The translations under genes and the position numbers were made by a program. From Pedobacter sp. Leaf250 (lineage in GTDB: Bacteria; Bacteroidota; Bacteroidia; Sphingobacteriales; Sphingobacteriaceae): a stretch of 64,000 bases of DNA. Below are positions 8,942 to 18,743 of this stretch, piece by piece. The stretch lies in assembly GCF_920984735.1 (NCBI RefSeq), contig NZ_CAKLBU010000015.1, positions 1 through 64,000 of the forward strand, read 5' to 3'. Position 1 is the stretch's first letter, and each line of letters opens with the position of its first letter. The notes under the pieces are model-generated. The model was not told the origin of the DNA, did no database searches, and saw only the letters and a program-made list of their open reading frames with translations.

Positions 8942-11023
8942 ATGAAAAAATTATTCATAATAGCTGCAGTTTCCTTATTGGCTCAAGGTATTTCAGCACA
9001 AACCATAAATCGTAGCCAAAAACCAAAACCAGGTCCGGCGCCAGTAATTACCATTGGCGATCCAGTTATTTATAAATTAACAAACGGGATAACGGTTTTA
9101 GTAGTAGAGAATCATAAACTTCCAAAAGTATCGGCAAGTTATAGTATCGATGCAGGCCCTATTACCGAGGGTGCAAAAGCGGGTGTGGTAAGTTTAATGG
9201 GTAGCATGCTCAAAGAAGGAACCACTACAAAAACCAAAGCACAATTTGATGAAGCAGTAGACCAATTGGGAGCAAATGTTAGCACAGGTGCAAATGGTGG
9301 CTCGGTATCAGCTTTAACCCGTTTCTTTCCTCAAGCTTTTGCTTTAATGGCAGAAAGCATCCGTAAACCTGCCTTTCCTGAAGCATCATTTGATAAAATA
9401 AAATCGCAAACCATTACCGGCTTAAAATCAAACGAAAAAAATGCTAAAGCAATTTCTGGACGCGTAGTTGATGCATTGGCTTATGGTACAAATCATCCAA
9501 ATGGTGAATTTGAATCAGAAACTTCGATTAATGGATTAACACTAGCTGATGTTAAAGCGAATTACGCTAAATACATCACGCCATCCAGAGGTTATTTAAC
9601 TTTTGTTGGTGACATTAAACCAGAAGCGGCTAAAGCACTGGCAGAGAAGGCTTTTGGAGATTGGAAAGGTGCAACACTTACTTTACCCACATTGGCCAAA
9701 GTGAGCAACCCAGCTAAAACCGAAGTAGATATAGTAAATGTAAGCAACGCAGTACAATCAGAAATTACAGTTGTAAATTTAATCGATTTGCCAATGAGTA
9801 ATCCTGATTATTTCCCACTGTTGCTGGCCAATCAAATTTTAGGTGGTGGATCTGAATCGAGGTTGTTTATGAACTTACGCGAGAAACACGGGTTTACTTA
9901 TGGTGCTTATTCAAGTACAGGCGCAGGTCGTTTTCAATCGAAATTCTCGGCAAATGCGGCGGTTAGAAATGAAAAAGTAGATAGTGCTGTGGTTGAATTC
10001 TTAAAAGAAATCAATACCATTCGTACCGCAAAAGTATCGGCAGAAGAATTACAAAATGCAAAGAATCTTTACAACGGAAGTTTTGCTCTGGGCCTTGAAA
10101 ATCCAGCAAGAATCGCTGGTTTTGCAAGTAGTATTTTAATCAACAATTTACCGAAAGATTTTTATCGTACATATTTACAAAAGCTAAATGCAGTAACGGC
10201 TGATGATATTTTACGAGTAGCCAAAAAATATTATAACCACGACAATACGCGTGTAGTTATTGTTGGTAAAACCGAAGCTTTTGAACCAGGATTAAAAAAA
10301 GCGGGATTTGTTGTTAATCAGTTTGACAGTTATGCTGTTCCGGTTAAAGCTTCGGCAGCAAGCAGCACTACGGCTACAAAATCGGCTAAGGATGTAATAG
10401 CTGCATATATTACTGCTATCGGTGGAGAAGCAGCAATCAAGAAAATCACTTCATTACAGCAAAACGGTGAGATGGATATGCAGGGTAATAAATTAGCAGT
10501 TTCCATGAAAAACATGCTACCAAATGCAAGCAGTATGGAAATCTCTATGGGTGGTCAAGCGGTTATGAAACAAGTTTTCGATGGAACAGCGGGATACGCG
10601 ATGCAAATGGGCCAAAAGAAAGAATTAACTGGTGATGACCTGACAGAGAAAAAAGAAGATAAAGGAATTATTAATCAACTATTTTATGCAACAGACGGCA
10701 GCAAAATTGAATCGGCTGGAACAGCAAAAGTTGGATCGGCAGATGCCTATAAATTAACGATTACTTCTCCATCAGGAAAAAAGAAAACCGAATATTATGA
10801 TACCAAAACAGGTTTACTTTTAAAGGATGAGAAAACGATAACAAAAGGTACAGTTGAGATCAATCAATCAACAGAATATGCTGATTATAAGAAAGTTGGC
10901 GATGTTCTATTTCCACATAGTTTAACGCAAAATGTTCAAACTCCTCAAGGTGCTCAAGAGTTTGCGATTATTATTAAGGAAATTAAAATTAATCCACCTT
11001 TAAAAGCAGAAGATTTTAAATAA
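8942..11023 (+). CDS. M16 family non-catalytic subunit fused to a LolA-like C-terminal domain
   Basis: Signal peptide at residues 1-19 (QGISAQ), then an M16 fold to about residue 455. The HxxEH position is replaced by LMGSMLKEG, so no zinc can bind. The R...Y segment NLREKHGFTYGAYS, which contributes to the active site of the partner, is kept (near residue 312). After an Ala/Ser/Thr-rich linker (about 460-480), residues 485-693 form a separate domain (AYITAIGGEAAIKKI..., YYDTKTGLLLKDE) resembling LolA/outer-membrane lipoprotein-sorting folds, which bind lipid or hydrophobic ligands. It sits directly downstream of the catalytic M16 gene. Role of the C-terminal domain is inference. Confidence 0.88.
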   Translation: MKKLFIIAAVSLLAQGISAQTINRSQKPKPGPAPVITIGDPVIYKLTNGITVLVVENHKLPKVSASYSIDAGPITEGAKAGVVSLMGSMLKEGTTTKTKAQFDEAVDQLGANVSTGANGGSVSALTRFFPQAFALMAESIRKPAFPEASFDKIKSQTITGLKSNEKNAKAISGRVVDALAYGTNHPNGEFESETSINGLTLADVKANYAKYITPSRGYLTFVGDIKPEAAKALAEKAFGDWKGATLTLPTLAKVSNPAKTEVDIVNVSNAVQSEITVVNLIDLPMSNPDYFPLLLANQILGGGSESRLFMNLREKHGFTYGAYSSTGAGRFQSKFSANAAVRNEKVDSAVVEFLKEINTIRTAKVSAEELQNAKNLYNGSFALGLENPARIAGFASSILINNLPKDFYRTYLQKLNAVTADDILRVAKKYYNHDNTRVVIVGKTEAFEPGLKKAGFVVNQFDSYAVPVKASAASSTTATKSAKDVIAAYITAIGGEAAIKKITSLQQNGEMDMQGNKLAVSMKNMLPNASSMEISMGGQAVMKQVFDGTAGYAMQMGQKKELTGDDLTEKKEDKGIINQLFYATDGSKIESAGTAKVGSADAYKLTITSPSGKKKTEYYDTKTGLLLKDEKTITKGTVEINQSTEYADYKKVGDVLFPHSLTQNVQTPQGAQEFAIIIKEIKINPPLKAEDFK

Positions 11024-11040
11024 AAAAATAATTAAAATAT

Positions 11041-11085
11041 AGAAAAGCCGCTGCATTTATTGATGTAACGGCTTTTCTGTTTTCT
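11041..11085 (+). terminator. intrinsic terminator after the M16 pair
   Basis: AGAAAAGCCG (11041-11050) pairs with CGGCTTTTCT (11069-11078), with a partly paired interior, and is followed by GTTTTCT. It lies 18 bp after the stop of the second M16 gene. Confidence 0.75.
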
Positions 11086-11168
11086 AATTTATTACATTAT
11101 CACGATCCCATTTATGGAATCGGTGAAACTCGCACATCTTTAAATTGTTATATAAATAAACACATATT

Positions 11169-11699
11169 ATGAAACAATTAAAAGTATTATTGAGCATGGC
11201 CCTGATAGCTTCGTCGGTACAGCTTTTTGCACAAACAAATAAGGAAACCACAGATAAAATTATTAAAGAGCAGAATTATACATTTGTGGCAAATGCTGCT
11301 ATCCCTATGGCCAGTTTGGATGTTTCCAGAATATTGGAAAGGATGCCAGGAAATACTGGTGGAACTTATATTAATTTAACCGGGTCTAATTATGATTTTA
11401 GAGTTACGAAAGATAGTGTTGTAGCTTTCTTACCGTTTTATGGAAGATCTTTTAGTGCGCCTTACAACCCAAATGATGGTGGCATTAAATTTACATCGAA
11501 AGATTTTACCTATAAACAAACTTTAAGTAAAAAGGGAAATTATACTGTTCAGATTAATACAAAGGATGTTCAGCGAGAAAACTTTAGACTTACTTTAAGC
11601 GTGTCGAAAAACGGTTATGCTACATTAGTTGCTACTGGAAATAATAAGCAACCCATTACTTTCAATGGCGTATTAGAAGAGCCAAAGAAAAAAGATTAA
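11169..11699 (+). CDS. DUF4251 domain-containing secreted protein
   Basis: A 176-aa exported protein of the Bacteroidota family DUF4251. The signal peptide spans residues 1-22 (SSVQLFAQ). Family-typical segments are a YDFRVTKDSVVAFLPFYGR core near residue 75, SAPYNPNDGGIKF near 97, and FTSKDFTY. No catalytic residues are known. Hairpin terminators on both sides make it monocistronic. Function unknown; its all-beta composition suggests a small periplasmic binding or structural protein. Confidence 0.88.
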   Translation: MKQLKVLLSMALIASSVQLFAQTNKETTDKIIKEQNYTFVANAAIPMASLDVSRILERMPGNTGGTYINLTGSNYDFRVTKDSVVAFLPFYGRSFSAPYNPNDGGIKFTSKDFTYKQTLSKKGNYTVQINTKDVQRENFRLTLSVSKNGYATLVATGNNKQPITFNGVLEEPKKKD

Positions 11700-11701
11700 A
11701 G

Positions 11702-11741
11702 TTTTGTTTATGGTTGGTGAAGACACCAACCATAAACAAAA
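11702..11741. terminator. bidirectional terminator between convergent genes
   Basis: A perfect 18-bp stem: the arm 11702-11719 contains TTTATGGTTGGTG and its complement is 11724-11741, with a 4-nt AAGA loop. T tracts are available in both directions. It separates the plus-strand DUF4251 gene from the minus-strand cyclotransferase gene. Confidence 0.85.
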
Positions 11742-11765
11742 ATCTTTATAAACATCGATACTATC

Positions 11766-12854
11766 TTATTTTTTAATCATTTGAATTTGATAAATGTGTG
11801 GCCATTTCTTACCCGTAACAAAAAGTCGTTTCGTTGCTTTGTCATAAGCAATTCCATTTAGCACATTATTTGCCTTTTCGTCTTCAGTTTTAAAATAATC
11901 AGAAGGAAAAATTCCAGTTAAATCTATTTTGCCTTCAACAGCTCCATTATCTGGATTAATAATTAAGATTTCATTTGTGGTATAAACATTGGCATAAATT
12001 TTCCCATCTATAAATTCCAGTTCGTTTAGGTTTTGTATAGGGCCCTTATTGTCGTATACATCAATAGCACCGATTCGATTGTATTTATCTTTATCCAAAA
12101 AGAAAATTGTGTTTGAACCATCTGTGTTTAGCACTTTTTCACCATCAAATGCCAAACCCCATCCCTCTCTACCGGTGGTATAAGAAAATTCAGAAAGCTT
12201 TTTCATTGTAGCTTTATCGTAAACAAAACCCACTTTTTCACGGTAGGTAAGCTGAATAATTTTGTTGCCGATAACCGTAATTCCTTCTGCAAAATATTGT
12301 TTGTCAACAGGAGTAGATTGTACAATTTTACCAGTAGATGGTTCTACCTTACGCAAACTTGAATGCCCGTAGTCTCCAGCACTTTCATAAAAAAATCCAT
12401 CGTGAAATTCCAGACCTTCAACATAAGAAGATGTATCATGTGGCAAGGTTTTAATCACTTTGTAGGTATATTCAACTGGCGCCTGAGCTGCTAAAAAGTT
12501 AATATTAGTGGTTAAATCTTCCGCTTCTCCTCCATTATAAATTTTCGCTGTTAAAATATGGCTGCCCAATTTAAAGCCTTCGGTTTTTAACTTTATAGCT
12601 GCAGTATCTGTTTTGGAAATTACCCTAGCAGTATCTATCAGGTAAACAACCGAATCTACTTTTTTATCATTCCCAAATTGGATTTTAACTTCAAACTCAT
12701 TTCCTACCGGAACATTTAAGCCGATCATTGGTGATAGGAAACTCCGATAGGTATTTGTTTTATCATCCTTACATGAGCTTACAAATGCAATGATGATTGC
12801 AATGAACAATAAATTTTTAATTTGGTTAGTCTTCAGGCCAAAAAGCATCCTCAA
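11766..12854 (-). CDS. glutaminyl-peptide cyclotransferase-like lipoprotein
   Basis: Predicted lipoprotein with a glutamine cyclotransferase (plant/bacterial QC, PF05096-type) beta-propeller. The leader LLFIAIIIAFVSSC places the lipid-anchored Cys at residue 28. Residues about 35-120 form an Ig-like N-terminal domain. The propeller follows, with YVEGLEFHDGFFYESAGDYG near 142, IQLTYREKVGFVYD, GWGLAFDGE, LNELEFIDGKIYANV, and VLNGIAYD. The family converts N-terminal Gln to pyroglutamate, which protects exported proteins that start with Gln, common here after AQ cleavage. The start overlaps the 3' end of yraN by 29 bp; the next Met (12848) is equally possible. Confidence 0.85.
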   Translation of the reverse strand: MRMLFGLKTNQIKNLLFIAIIIAFVSSCKDDKTNTYRSFLSPMIGLNVPVGNEFEVKIQFGNDKKVDSVVYLIDTARVISKTDTAAIKLKTEGFKLGSHILTAKIYNGGEAEDLTTNINFLAAQAPVEYTYKVIKTLPHDTSSYVEGLEFHDGFFYESAGDYGHSSLRKVEPSTGKIVQSTPVDKQYFAEGITVIGNKIIQLTYREKVGFVYDKATMKKLSEFSYTTGREGWGLAFDGEKVLNTDGSNTIFFLDKDKYNRIGAIDVYDNKGPIQNLNELEFIDGKIYANVYTTNEILIINPDNGAVEGKIDLTGIFPSDYFKTEDEKANNVLNGIAYDKATKRLFVTGKKWPHIYQIQMIKK

Positions 12855-13191
12855 TGTGATTTAAGTTATAATTTTTATTTTTTGTAAAGGTAATGGCAAT
12901 TATATCAAAACGAATATCATTTTGATGATTCATAATTTCTATATATTCTGTAGCAGCAAGTTCCATTTGTTTCCGTTTCGCATCCTGTACAAATTCTTCC
13001 GGCTGACCAAATGCAACTGATGTTCGGGTTTTTACTTCAACAAAAACCATTATTCCATCTTTTAAAACAATCAGATCAACTTCAGCTTTACCGAATGTCC
13101 AATTTTCATCGAGCACTTCATAACCATTATGCTCCAGGTATTGTTTAGCAATAGTTTCTCCTTCTCTCCCTAAATCGTTATGAATGGCCAT
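12826..13191 (-). CDS. yraN: YraN/UPF0102 family nuclease-like protein
   Basis: 121 aa with the full family pattern: GREGETIAKQYLEHNGYEVL at the N-terminus, then EVDLIVLKDGIMVFVEVKTR carrying the PD-(D/E)xK-like D...ExK residues, and an RFDIIAI strand. The restriction-endonuclease-like fold suggests DNA cleavage or repair, but the physiological role is unsettled. It lies between dnaG (87 bp upstream) and the cyclotransferase gene, with a 29-bp overlap into the latter that suggests translational coupling. Confidence 0.9.
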   Translation of the reverse strand: MAIHNDLGREGETIAKQYLEHNGYEVLDENWTFGKAEVDLIVLKDGIMVFVEVKTRTSVAFGQPEEFVQDAKRKQMELAATEYIEIMNHQNDIRFDIIAITFTKNKNYNLNHIEDAFWPED

Positions 13192-13278
13192 TTTAAATGA
13201 TTAAATTTTGATAGAACAGATGGCTGATTTTAATAATTCAAAATCAAAATTTGATCTTTTATTCCAATTTCTAAAATT

Positions 13279-15261
13279 CTATTTAACAATTACTGATCCT
13301 AAAAATTTCGATATTTCTCTTTCTACACCTTTTATCACACCATATCGCTGCATCAAAATCATTTGGTTATCCGTATCCGTTTCGTCTTTAATTTCTTTTA
13401 GTAAATTGGTTAAAATCTTATCCACTTTTCTTTTCTTTAGATGGAAAATTCCACCGAGTATGGTTGCCTTAAGATTCATGCTTTCATCTTTCACATAAAT
13501 TAAATGCTTATTTAACCAATTCTCGCTCAAAGCATATTCCGATGTAGAAAGTGTAATGGCCAAATCAGCAATATTCCGGTCTTCGTGTTTTATAAAATGA
13601 TTGGCTGTTGGCAATCTTCCATTATCAATCTCTGTTTTATAATGTTCGATAATTTGTTTGCAAAGTGTATTTTCAAATTCAACATCAGCCAAATTTTGCA
13701 TAATAAATGGCCCAATGTACATGTCATCAATTTTATCCCAATTTACAAATTCATGCCCGTAAGCCAAAAGCAACCGTACAATTTCCTTTTCCTGATGCTC
13801 ATCAGCCTCCGAAACATTGATTTGACCGTTAGGACCTGCAGCATCATCCCATAAATCATCAGGTGGTCCGAGGGGTTCTGGTGCACCAGAAGAATATGGA
13901 TTATTATTTGCAATATTACTTTGAGCCCGTTGATTGCTTTCAAAACTTTTTTTAACCTTATTAGAGCGCATTTTATTCAATTCGCTCATTAAGATTTTTT
14001 CTTCAATTTCGAGTAAGCTGCTCGATTCGCGTACGAATACCGAAGCTTTAATTGGATCGGGGATTTTTGCAATACTTTCTACAATATCGCGAATAATTCC
14101 TGCTCTTTTTATGGGATCATCGCCAGCATCTTTTAAAAGAACATTGGCTTTGTAAAGGATAAAATCTTTTCTATTATTCTCGAGATAAGTTTTGAAAGCA
14201 CCGGCGCCAACATGATGCATATACGAATCTGGATCATGATCATCAGGAAAAGAAACAATTTTCACATTAAGTCCTTCCTCCAAAATCATATCCAAGCCAC
14301 GTAACGATGCCTTTATTCCCGCTGCATCTCCATCAAATAAGATGGTGATATTTTGGGTAAACCGACCAATGAGTTTTATCTGCTCGACAGTTAATGATGT
14401 TCCTGACGAGGCCACAACGTTTTCAATCCCGGCCTGATGCACTGAAAGCACGTCGGCATATCCTTCTGCCAAATAACAGTTATCTAAATCGCGAATAGCC
14501 TTTTTTGCATGAAATAAGCCGTATAAAACATTCGATTTATGATAGATTTCGCTTTCGGGCGAGTTTACATATTTGGGTACGTTTTTATCAGTTTTAAGCG
14601 TTCGACCTCCAAAGCCCACTACTCGACCTGTAAAACCATGAATAGGAAACATTACACGACCTCGAAAACGATCATAAATTTTACCATTATCGTTTTTTAT
14701 GGATAAGCCTGTGGATTCTAAAAATTCCAACTTATGGCCTGCATTGGTGGCGCTTTGTGTTAATGCATCCCAAACATCAGGCGAATAACCTACTTCGAAT
14801 TTTTTTAGGATATCTTCTCTAAAACCACGTTCTTTAAAATAGCTTAGACCAATTCCTTTACCTTCATCGGTTTCCCAAAGCTGTTTTACAAAGAATGTTG
14901 CGGCGTATTGAGAAACAATGTATAAACTTTCTTTTGCACTTTGTGCTTCCGCATCCTGTGGTGTGAGTTCAGCTTCCTCAACCTCGATATTGTATTTATT
15001 GGCTAAAAACTTAAGCGCTTCCGGATAGGAATACTTTTCGTGGTCCATGATGAAACGCACCGAATCGCCACCTTTACCACAACCAAAACACTTATAAATT
15101 CCTTTGGTTACAGATACGTGAAATGATGGTGTTTTTTCGCCATGAAATGGGCAATTGCCGATTAAACTGGTTCCGCGTTTTTTTAAGTGCACAAAATCCC
15201 CAACTACCTCCTCAATTCGGGCGGTATCCATTATCTTATCTATCGTTTCGCGGTTTATCAT
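13279..15261 (-). CDS. dnaG: DNA primase
   Basis: Synthesises RNA primers at the replication fork. The CHC2 zinc finger is at residues 37-61 (Cys37, His40, Cys58, Cys61; CPFH...CFGC). The catalytic core begins near 125 (YFKERGF). The TOPRIM motifs YLAEGYADV and ILFDGDAAG lie near 262 and 315. The C-terminal part (about 430-660) would bind the DnaB helicase. At 660 aa it has normal length. It is monocistronic or the head of dnaG-yraN. Confidence 0.97.
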   Translation of the reverse strand: MINRETIDKIMDTARIEEVVGDFVHLKKRGTSLIGNCPFHGEKTPSFHVSVTKGIYKCFGCGKGGDSVRFIMDHEKYSYPEALKFLANKYNIEVEEAELTPQDAEAQSAKESLYIVSQYAATFFVKQLWETDEGKGIGLSYFKERGFREDILKKFEVGYSPDVWDALTQSATNAGHKLEFLESTGLSIKNDNGKIYDRFRGRVMFPIHGFTGRVVGFGGRTLKTDKNVPKYVNSPESEIYHKSNVLYGLFHAKKAIRDLDNCYLAEGYADVLSVHQAGIENVVASSGTSLTVEQIKLIGRFTQNITILFDGDAAGIKASLRGLDMILEEGLNVKIVSFPDDHDPDSYMHHVGAGAFKTYLENNRKDFILYKANVLLKDAGDDPIKRAGIIRDIVESIAKIPDPIKASVFVRESSSLLEIEEKILMSELNKMRSNKVKKSFESNQRAQSNIANNNPYSSGAPEPLGPPDDLWDDAAGPNGQINVSEADEHQEKEIVRLLLAYGHEFVNWDKIDDMYIGPFIMQNLADVEFENTLCKQIIEHYKTEIDNGRLPTANHFIKHEDRNIADLAITLSTSEYALSENWLNKHLIYVKDESMNLKATILGGIFHLKKRKVDKILTNLLKEIKDETDTDNQMILMQRYGVIKGVEREISKFLGSVIVK

Positions 15262-15263
15262 TT

Positions 15264-15470
15264 AAGTTGTACGTTTTAAGTTATACGTTATAGGTCTGCC
15301 GACTTCGAACTAGGTTTTAGTTTTAAGTCTATCGACTTAAAATTCCTAACTAAGTTTCTTGAGCCCAGACTTATAACTTTTAACTCCCATTTAACTTTTA
15401 ACGCCAATTTGTCTTTTCATTGATAAGTTACTTGCATCCAGACCTACAACTTATAACCTAGAACTTATTA
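15264..15470. repeat. GTT-phased imperfect inverted repeat block, dnaG upstream region
   Basis: The whole spacer between the SGNH hydrolase stop and the dnaG start is made of 7-nt phased units: AAGTTGT ACGTTTT ... AGGTCTG on the left (from 15264), and their imperfect complement (CAGACCTACAACTTATAACC...) on the right, to about 15470. Inside is a perfect hairpin, TTTTAAGTC-TATC-GACTTAAAA (about 15320-15341). No gene is seen in it. The same kind of block recurs at 28646, 32473, 42253, 42569 and 63711. Confidence 0.7.
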
Positions 15471-16130
15471 CTATTTTACCAAAGGCAATAACTGCTCGGC
15501 CACCAATTTATTTCCTGTTTCGTTTAAGTGAACCCTATCAGTTGTTAAAATTCCTTTTTCTTTATCTTCAGGGTTATTTTTGGCTTCATATTCGGCAAAA
15601 ACCTTTCTCAAATCGCACAGCGGAAGATTATTTTTCTTTGCCAGTTCTCTAATGCCCGCAGCATATTTGTTTAAATCTGCATCCAGCTCATTGGTGCCAT
15701 CTTTTTTCTCACCTACAACAGATGGCGTAACTAAAATCACTTTACTTCCTACACCTTGAATTTTATTAATCAATGCCTGGTAAAACTTCAAATACTTATC
15801 ATAGTCTGTACCTGATGATTGTTTATGCCAAACATCATTAATACCCACATAAATCACTACCAAATCAGGCTTTTTATTGAGTACATCATCCTCCAAACGC
15901 AAATACAAATCGTAAACTTTGTTACCGCCAATGCCTGCTCCAAGCACTTCATATTTGGTAGAATCCAAAGCTTTTTTAATTATAGTTACATAGCCGTTTT
16001 TTGAAACGCCTTGTTGTGTAATCGAATCACCGAAAAATATAATTCGTTTTGGTTTAAATGTCATTGAGGTTAATGCAATTAGGCAAAAGCTTAGTAAAAT
16101 ACTGGTTCTAAATATTGTTTTCATAGTCAT
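15471..16130 (-). CDS. secreted SGNH/GDSL hydrolase
   Basis: 219-aa exported esterase or lipase of the GDSL family. A membrane-crossing signal segment covers residues 8-24. Block I is FFGDSITQ with nucleophile Ser36; block II Gly is in GAGIGGNKV, block III Asn in YVGINDVWH, and block V DRVHLNE supplies Asp and His. All four SGNH residues are visible. The gene starts 13 bp after the stop of the serine hydrolase gene upstream, which suggests an operon of exported hydrolases. Natural substrate unknown; acetyl esters of glycans are common for this family. Confidence 0.9.
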   Translation of the reverse strand: MTMKTIFRTSILLSFCLIALTSMTFKPKRIIFFGDSITQQGVSKNGYVTIIKKALDSTKYEVLGAGIGGNKVYDLYLRLEDDVLNKKPDLVVIYVGINDVWHKQSSGTDYDKYLKFYQALINKIQGVGSKVILVTPSVVGEKKDGTNELDADLNKYAAGIRELAKKNNLPLCDLRKVFAEYEAKNNPEDKEKGILTTDRVHLNETGNKLVAEQLLPLVK

Positions 16131-16143
16131 TTGGTTAGCTATA

Positions 16144-17715
16144 TTATTGAACTTTTTTTAGGTCTAAGTCTTGAAAATCGAAACTAAAATCAGTTAATGG
16201 AGAAATTGCTTCCATTTTTATACCGGTTGGTTTTCCTTCTGTATCAAGCGAAAAGTTTACGAATGCATCTGCATCCATACTTCTATCGTACCATTTTACA
16301 ATAAAAGTATTTCCTTTATAATAAATCATATCGCCTTTTAACTTTGGCGAATTTTTGGCCTCAAAATGCATTTTACCATTTAACTCGCTAATGGTTACGC
16401 CTCCAAACCATTCATCGCTATAATTTCCTAAGTAGTTTTTTACATCAGGTTTAACAGTAACGTTTTTTTGAGCCGCTGTAATATCCGCCCATATCTTATC
16501 GGTTACTTTTTTGCCATAATCCTTTTCAGCTTTTTCATTATCCAGAGCATCCTTTACCCGATCCTTGCCTGTTAAACCAAAATATCCATCCTTAATAGTT
16601 TGAGTAATGGCTGTAAAAGCACCTCCAGCCTGTTGGTTGGTTAACACGATAATTCCTAATTTTATATCAGGAATAAGGGTAACTTCACTTACCATTCCGG
16701 CTAAGCCACCAGTATGTTCCACAACCATATAGCCTTTTTCATCGCTTAAAAACCAGCCTAATCCATAACCAAAGAAATGCCTGTTGTAAGATCCTTTTCC
16801 AGCAGGAATAATACTATGCAACGTCCACATTTGCCTTTGAGCAGCATTACTGAATAAGATTTTATCAAGTTTCTCGCCATATTTACCACCATTTAATTGC
16901 GTTATTGCCCATTTACTTAAATCGGCTACACTCGAATTCATACCACCGGCAGCATTACTATTTTCAGTAAAATCTTTAGGAATCGCCGTAATTTTTCCGT
17001 TGATGGGTGCATGTGCATCTATAATATTAGTTTTGTCTTTCAACCGGTTAAATGATAGTGCAGTTCTGGTCATCCCTAGCGGCTGAATAATTTTACTTTC
17101 AATAAAATCCTCAAATTTTACTCCAGCAACTCGCTCAATAACTTCGCCAGCCACGATATAAAGTAGGTTATCATAATCCCATTTGGTACGGAAGCTTGAA
17201 ACAGGTTTTAAATACCTTAAATTATGAATGATTTGTTTTTTGGAAACTGTAGAAGAATCTGGCCAGATCATTAAATCACCAGCACCTAATCCTAACCCAC
17301 TTCTATGTGATAATAAATCGCTTACGGTAAATTCAGATGTAACGTAAGCATCATACAATTTAAATTCTGGAATGATGTCGGTAACTTTTGTATCCCAGGT
17401 AATTTTCTTTTGATCGACAAGCATGCCGAGTGCCGCAGCTGTAAATGCTTTGGTATTTGAGGCGATGCCAAACAGGGTATTTTCATCAACCTTTTGATTG
17501 GTTTTAAGCGAACGCACACCATAACCTTTTGCAAGAATTACTTTCCCATCTTTAACTACTGCTACTGCAATACCCGGAACATCAAAGGCTTTTAAAGTTT
17601 TTTCTGCAACACTATCAATCTGTTTTGTTGAGAGTACCTGAGCGTGAAGATTTACACTAAAGAAAACAAGGACAATCGTTGTTATCCTGGAAATAAGTTT
17701 TAAAGATGATTGCAT
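16144..17715 (-). CDS. serine hydrolase, beta-lactamase class C family
   Basis: Exported penicillin-binding-protein-like hydrolase of 523 aa. Signal peptide 1-26 (VNLHAQ). The catalytic SxxK is S86-N-T-K89. The YxN motif is YDN (about 184) in a YDNLLYIVAGE context, and the HxG-type motif is HTGGLAG (about 335). A C-terminal DUF3471-like beta domain covers about 420-520. Such proteins act as D-aminopeptidases, esterases or PBPs; true beta-lactamase activity is not implied. It is 61 bp downstream of a secreted unknown and 13 bp upstream of the SGNH hydrolase. Confidence 0.9.
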   Translation of the reverse strand: MQSSLKLISRITTIVLVFFSVNLHAQVLSTKQIDSVAEKTLKAFDVPGIAVAVVKDGKVILAKGYGVRSLKTNQKVDENTLFGIASNTKAFTAAALGMLVDQKKITWDTKVTDIIPEFKLYDAYVTSEFTVSDLLSHRSGLGLGAGDLMIWPDSSTVSKKQIIHNLRYLKPVSSFRTKWDYDNLLYIVAGEVIERVAGVKFEDFIESKIIQPLGMTRTALSFNRLKDKTNIIDAHAPINGKITAIPKDFTENSNAAGGMNSSVADLSKWAITQLNGGKYGEKLDKILFSNAAQRQMWTLHSIIPAGKGSYNRHFFGYGLGWFLSDEKGYMVVEHTGGLAGMVSEVTLIPDIKLGIIVLTNQQAGGAFTAITQTIKDGYFGLTGKDRVKDALDNEKAEKDYGKKVTDKIWADITAAQKNVTVKPDVKNYLGNYSDEWFGGVTISELNGKMHFEAKNSPKLKGDMIYYKGNTFIVKWYDRSMDADAFVNFSLDTEGKPTGIKMEAISPLTDFSFDFQDLDLKKVQ

Positions 17716-17776
17716 TGAGGTTTGGTTTAAATAATCGCTTAAAGATAATAAATCTTTTGGTGAGCATTTTAAAACC

Positions 17777-18718
17777 TTATTTGCCTTTTTCCAATTTGTA
17801 ATCCTTATGTACGATTAAGAAACTGGCTCTTTCTTCTTTCTTAAATGGATAGTCCCAATTGCCTTGATAAGTAATTTTTGTTGGCAATTTATCTTCTCCG
17901 AAATAACCCATTTCGATATTCATTTTTACATCAAAATCGAAGAGCATATTGCCATATTTCATATCTACATAACGACCAAGAATGTTGAAATTTCGCTTAT
18001 CAAAAATGGTTACCAATTCTTTAATCATGATGCCATCTTTAGTCCAGCTGGATAAATCTGGCTTAACCGAAACTTTAAAACGGTAAACAGGAATAGAATC
18101 TAAGTAAGTTCCGCTGGTAAAGGCATAATCGTAATATTGGCGCATATTGGCCGAAAATATTTCAGTTTTACTCCCTATAAAAGGCACCTTAACCGGTCTT
18201 CCGGGATTAAAAATAAGTGTTTTAAGTTTGTTTTTATATCCTTCGTTGGTACCACCTTTCCCATCACTTGCTGGTGCATTTGGAATGAAATCAGTATTAT
18301 AGGCATTCATAAAAATATAATCGAACATCTCTATGGTATAAAGCTGGTATTTGCCATTTTTTTTGTAAAGATTACCACTTTCTTCCTTCACCAGATATTC
18401 CATTTTGTATTGACCGGCATTACTGTGTTTTATTTTGCGGTAAATTTTTCCATCAACTTTGTTCTTTTTATCATAGCTAAAGATTCTATTTTCGGCAATA
18501 AAACTGTAGCGTTTCATATCTCTAAATGATTCGTAAAACGAGGTATCATTCACTATTCTATTGATGAAAGTTTCGATATTTAATCGTTCAGCTTTAATAT
18601 TAACAACAGAATCTAAGGTGATGGTTTTAATGGTATCGGGATTAAAACGAGGTATTTCCTGAGCAAAACCACTAAAGATGAAAGCGGATAGTATTGATAG
18701 CAAAAGTATTTTTTTCAT
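17777..18718 (-). CDS. secreted protein of unknown function
   Basis: 313-aa exported protein with a signal peptide at 1-19 (IFSGFAQ). No family is recognised. The mature part is mostly beta-strand with alternating basic and aromatic residues (KIYRKIKHS, YKMEYLVKE, YQLYTIEMFDYIFMNAYNT) and reads like one half of a LolA-like or outer-membrane-associated beta sheet; this is inference. It heads the run of exported hydrolase genes that follows on the same strand. Confidence 0.75.
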   Translation of the reverse strand: MKKILLLSILSAFIFSGFAQEIPRFNPDTIKTITLDSVVNIKAERLNIETFINRIVNDTSFYESFRDMKRYSFIAENRIFSYDKKNKVDGKIYRKIKHSNAGQYKMEYLVKEESGNLYKKNGKYQLYTIEMFDYIFMNAYNTDFIPNAPASDGKGGTNEGYKNKLKTLIFNPGRPVKVPFIGSKTEIFSANMRQYYDYAFTSGTYLDSIPVYRFKVSVKPDLSSWTKDGIMIKELVTIFDKRNFNILGRYVDMKYGNMLFDFDVKMNIEMGYFGEDKLPTKITYQGNWDYPFKKEERASFLIVHKDYKLEKGK

Positions 18719-18743
18719 GTAAAAACGTTGTATTGAAAATGGT

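Noticed and set aside
13208..13498. 96-codon plus-strand frame overlapping dnaG 3' end
   Set aside because: Antisense to conserved primase sequence; no recognisable features.
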